Shown here in pieces: positions 62,474-64,000 of a DNA stretch of 64,000 bases. The position numbers were made by a program, and so were the translations under genes. Positions within the stretch are counted from its first letter, which is position 1; each line of letters opens with the position of its first letter. A model generated the notes under the pieces. It had not been told where the DNA came from, did no database searches, and saw nothing but the letters and a program-made list of their open reading frames with translations. This DNA comes from Sulfurimonas sp. (GTDB taxonomy: Bacteria; Campylobacterota; Campylobacteria; Campylobacterales; Sulfurimonadaceae). The DNA lies in NCBI RefSeq assembly GCF_028694895.1, contig NZ_JAQVKA010000001.1, forward strand, positions 1-64,000, read 5' to 3'.

Positions 62474-64000
62474 ATGAAAAAAAAGATAGTTTTATCACTA
62501 TTTATATCAAGCGTCTTAGTTGCTCAAAGTGTTGAGCTTGAGCCTTTGAGTATTGTCTCAACTGCTATAAAAACAGATGAGTTAAAATCAACTGATGCAG
62601 TAGAGATATATACAGCAGAGGATATAGACAAAGCTCATGTACAAAATATTTATGAGTTTTTAAACCAACAAACTTCGGTTACAGCGATGCCCTCGTATGG
62701 AAACTCATTTTCACAAAAAATAGATTTTAGAGGTTATGGGATGGATAATGGATACCAAAACATCCTCATCACAATCAACGGCAGAAAAATCAACAACGTA
62801 GATATGGTTCCTCAGCTTCTCTTAGGGATCTCTCCTGCTTCTATTGAGAGATTAGAGATTATCAAATCAAGTGGAATTGTAAAAGGTGGCGATGGCGCAA
62901 ATGCTGGAGCTATCAATATCATCACAAAAAAGAGCAACGCAAAAGAGATAACAGTATATGGCGGAACTCATGGCACAGCGGATGGCTCGTTTTACCTTGG
63001 TCATAGTGAAGAGAAATTCTCCATAAACGCAAGTGGCGAAGCACAAAGAAGCGATGGAAGCCGTTATATAAACAGTAGTGGTGATAAAGACGAGAGCTCT
63101 ATGAGAACTGCCTCGTTAAATGTCGCTTATAATCCAATTGATACAGTAGAATTACGTGCTGGTGCCTCTTTTGCAAGAACGGATATTACCTATGCAAGTT
63201 TTTTAACACTTGATGAGTATAACAATGACGCTAAGCAAGCAGGAGCATTTAACTGGGGCTCAGCAAATCAAAAATACGATACAGATGCTCTAAACTTGGG
63301 CTTTAGCTATCATTTTAGCGATAAGTTGTCTCTAAATATTGACGGCGCAAAAGAGAAAAAACGCTCAATTTATAACTCAGGCTCTCCAACAGATTATGAG
63401 TATGATTCACTTAACTCTTCACTAAACTATGTTGATAACCTCTTTAGTTTTACTCTTGGTTATGATTTATTTGATGGCAACCTTGTAAACACTAATAACG
63501 ACCTAACAAAAACTTCTAACGCTCTTTACTTTTTAAATGAGCTATATCTAGGAAAAAGCACTGTAAAACTTGGAGCTAGATATGAGGATATCTCTTTTAA
63601 GAGCAAAACTGGAGAGAATCAAGACGACACACTTTATGGCGTAGAACTTGGATATAACTATGCTTTAGACAAAGAAAAATCTCTCTTTGCTAACTACTCA
63701 CATGCATACCAATCCTCTAGTTTAGATAGACTCTTTGACTGGAGCACGGGCGCATTTACTGGCTATGTAAAACCATCTGAGTCGGACAATTTTACAGTTG
63801 GATTTAACTATTTTCTACCAACTAACAAACTCAAAATCTCTCTTTATTACATCTCTTTAAAAGATGAGATTTACTACTACGCTGATCCAACTTGGGCAAG
63901 TTCAAGAAATACAAATATTGATAAATCATACAAATATGGTTTAGATATTTATGATAAATGGCTTATAAATGAAGAGTTAAGCGTTGTTCTAAACTACAAC
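62474..64000 (+). CDS. TonB-dependent outer membrane receptor, partial (3' end beyond window)
   Basis: Not in the ORF track because it runs off the right edge. Signal peptide MKKKIVLSLFISSVLVAQS, then a TonB-box-like ELEPLSIVSTA and plug domain (DAVEIYTAEDIDKAHVQNIYEFL, KIDFRGYGMDNGYQNILITINGRKINN, GAINIITKKS). Beta-barrel strands follow (alternating aromatic strands, LGARYEDISFKS). About 509 codons visible. Ligand unknown; siderophore, vitamin B12 or metal uptake are options. Confidence 0.93.
   Translation, partial: MKKKIVLSLFISSVLVAQSVELEPLSIVSTAIKTDELKSTDAVEIYTAEDIDKAHVQNIYEFLNQQTSVTAMPSYGNSFSQKIDFRGYGMDNGYQNILITINGRKINNVDMVPQLLLGISPASIERLEIIKSSGIVKGGDGANAGAINIITKKSNAKEITVYGGTHGTADGSFYLGHSEEKFSINASGEAQRSDGSRYINSSGDKDESSMRTASLNVAYNPIDTVELRAGASFARTDITYASFLTLDEYNNDAKQAGAFNWGSANQKYDTDALNLGFSYHFSDKLSLNIDGAKEKKRSIYNSGSPTDYEYDSLNSSLNYVDNLFSFTLGYDLFDGNLVNTNNDLTKTSNALYFLNELYLGKSTVKLGARYEDISFKSKTGENQDDTLYGVELGYNYALDKEKSLFANYSHAYQSSSLDRLFDWSTGAFTGYVKPSESDNFTVGFNYFLPTNKLKISLYYISLKDEIYYYADPTWASSRNTNIDKSYKYGLDIYDKWLINEELSVVLNYN

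Overview
The window looks like chromosomal DNA of a Campylobacterota (epsilonproteobacterial) organism, most likely close to Sulfurimonas. This rests on low GC, TATAAT-type promoters and a characteristic gene set: a futalosine-route MqnA, a PEB4/SurA-like isomerase, an FlhX-type FlhB C-terminal paralogue, a flagellin with the TLR5-evading epsilon-type D1 segment, a Maf motility accessory factor beside flagellin, and a short SRP RNA. The species call is inference; no rRNA gene is present. No insertion sequence, prophage, integrase or CRISPR array was seen. Genes are packed tightly, with many 1-20 bp overlaps.

Layout. 1-2410 (-): start of the S10 ribosomal operon (rpsJ-rplC-rplD-rplW-rplB, rplB cut by the window edge). 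2567-4192 (+): an AAA-type ATPase and rnhB. 4195-6550 (-): a periplasmic DsrE-like protein and the molybdopterin genes moaD-moaE-moeA; moeA carries a one-base frameshift. 6656-8225: mqnA, a YhcH-family protein and a cytosine deaminase resembling the yeast enzyme. 8390-8883 (-): five tRNAs (Pro, His, Arg, Arg, Leu) behind a near-consensus sigma-70 promoter. 9055-13707: AGCS symporter, thiG, nnrDE and an unknown ATPase. 13723-16817: a scar with receiver-domain and rubrerythrin remnants, then katA and a di-haem cytochrome c peroxidase. 16863-21116: kdsD, rluB, rarA, rplT/rpmI and SRP RNA.

21152-27850 is a flagellar filament locus: fliT-like/fliS, fliD, maf and a long flagellin. Three promoters here share the pattern TAAAG-N15-CGAT, the sigma-28 (FliA) type, so the filament protein, cap and chaperone should switch on together late in assembly. 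27956-33569 (+): topA, a YfcE-like phosphodiesterase, bioB, a cation/proton antiporter and small envelope proteins. 33574-41300: an FAD oxidoreductase, two methyltransferases, an asparagine-synthase-like protein lacking its nucleophilic cysteine, carbonic anhydrase, a CopD-like membrane protein, an ArsC-family protein, a cysteine-poor NifU-like protein, dCMP deaminase and a SurA-like isomerase. 41393-49780: gltX, a small hydrolase, an ABC-F ATPase, a CHASE-PAS-GGDEF diguanylate cyclase, a PAS/degenerate-GGDEF protein, a metallopeptidase and a DbpA-type helicase. 49907-57304: rmuC, flhX plus a FliK-like gene, a DUF234 protein, tex, a GNAT and tpx. 57422-62035 (-): tsaD-dxr-cdsA, a small acidic protein behind a structured leader, and an NFACT protein. 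62117-64000 (+): a cysteine-containing small protein and a TonB-dependent receptor cut by the edge.

Most of the window is ordinary core genome. I did not find a clear new defence or mobile system. The items most worth a second look are the moeA frameshift at AAAAAG, the cysteine-less AsnB, the structured GC-rich leader at 60.6 kb, promoters that imply leaderless mRNAs, and the coordinated sigma-28 filament regulon.
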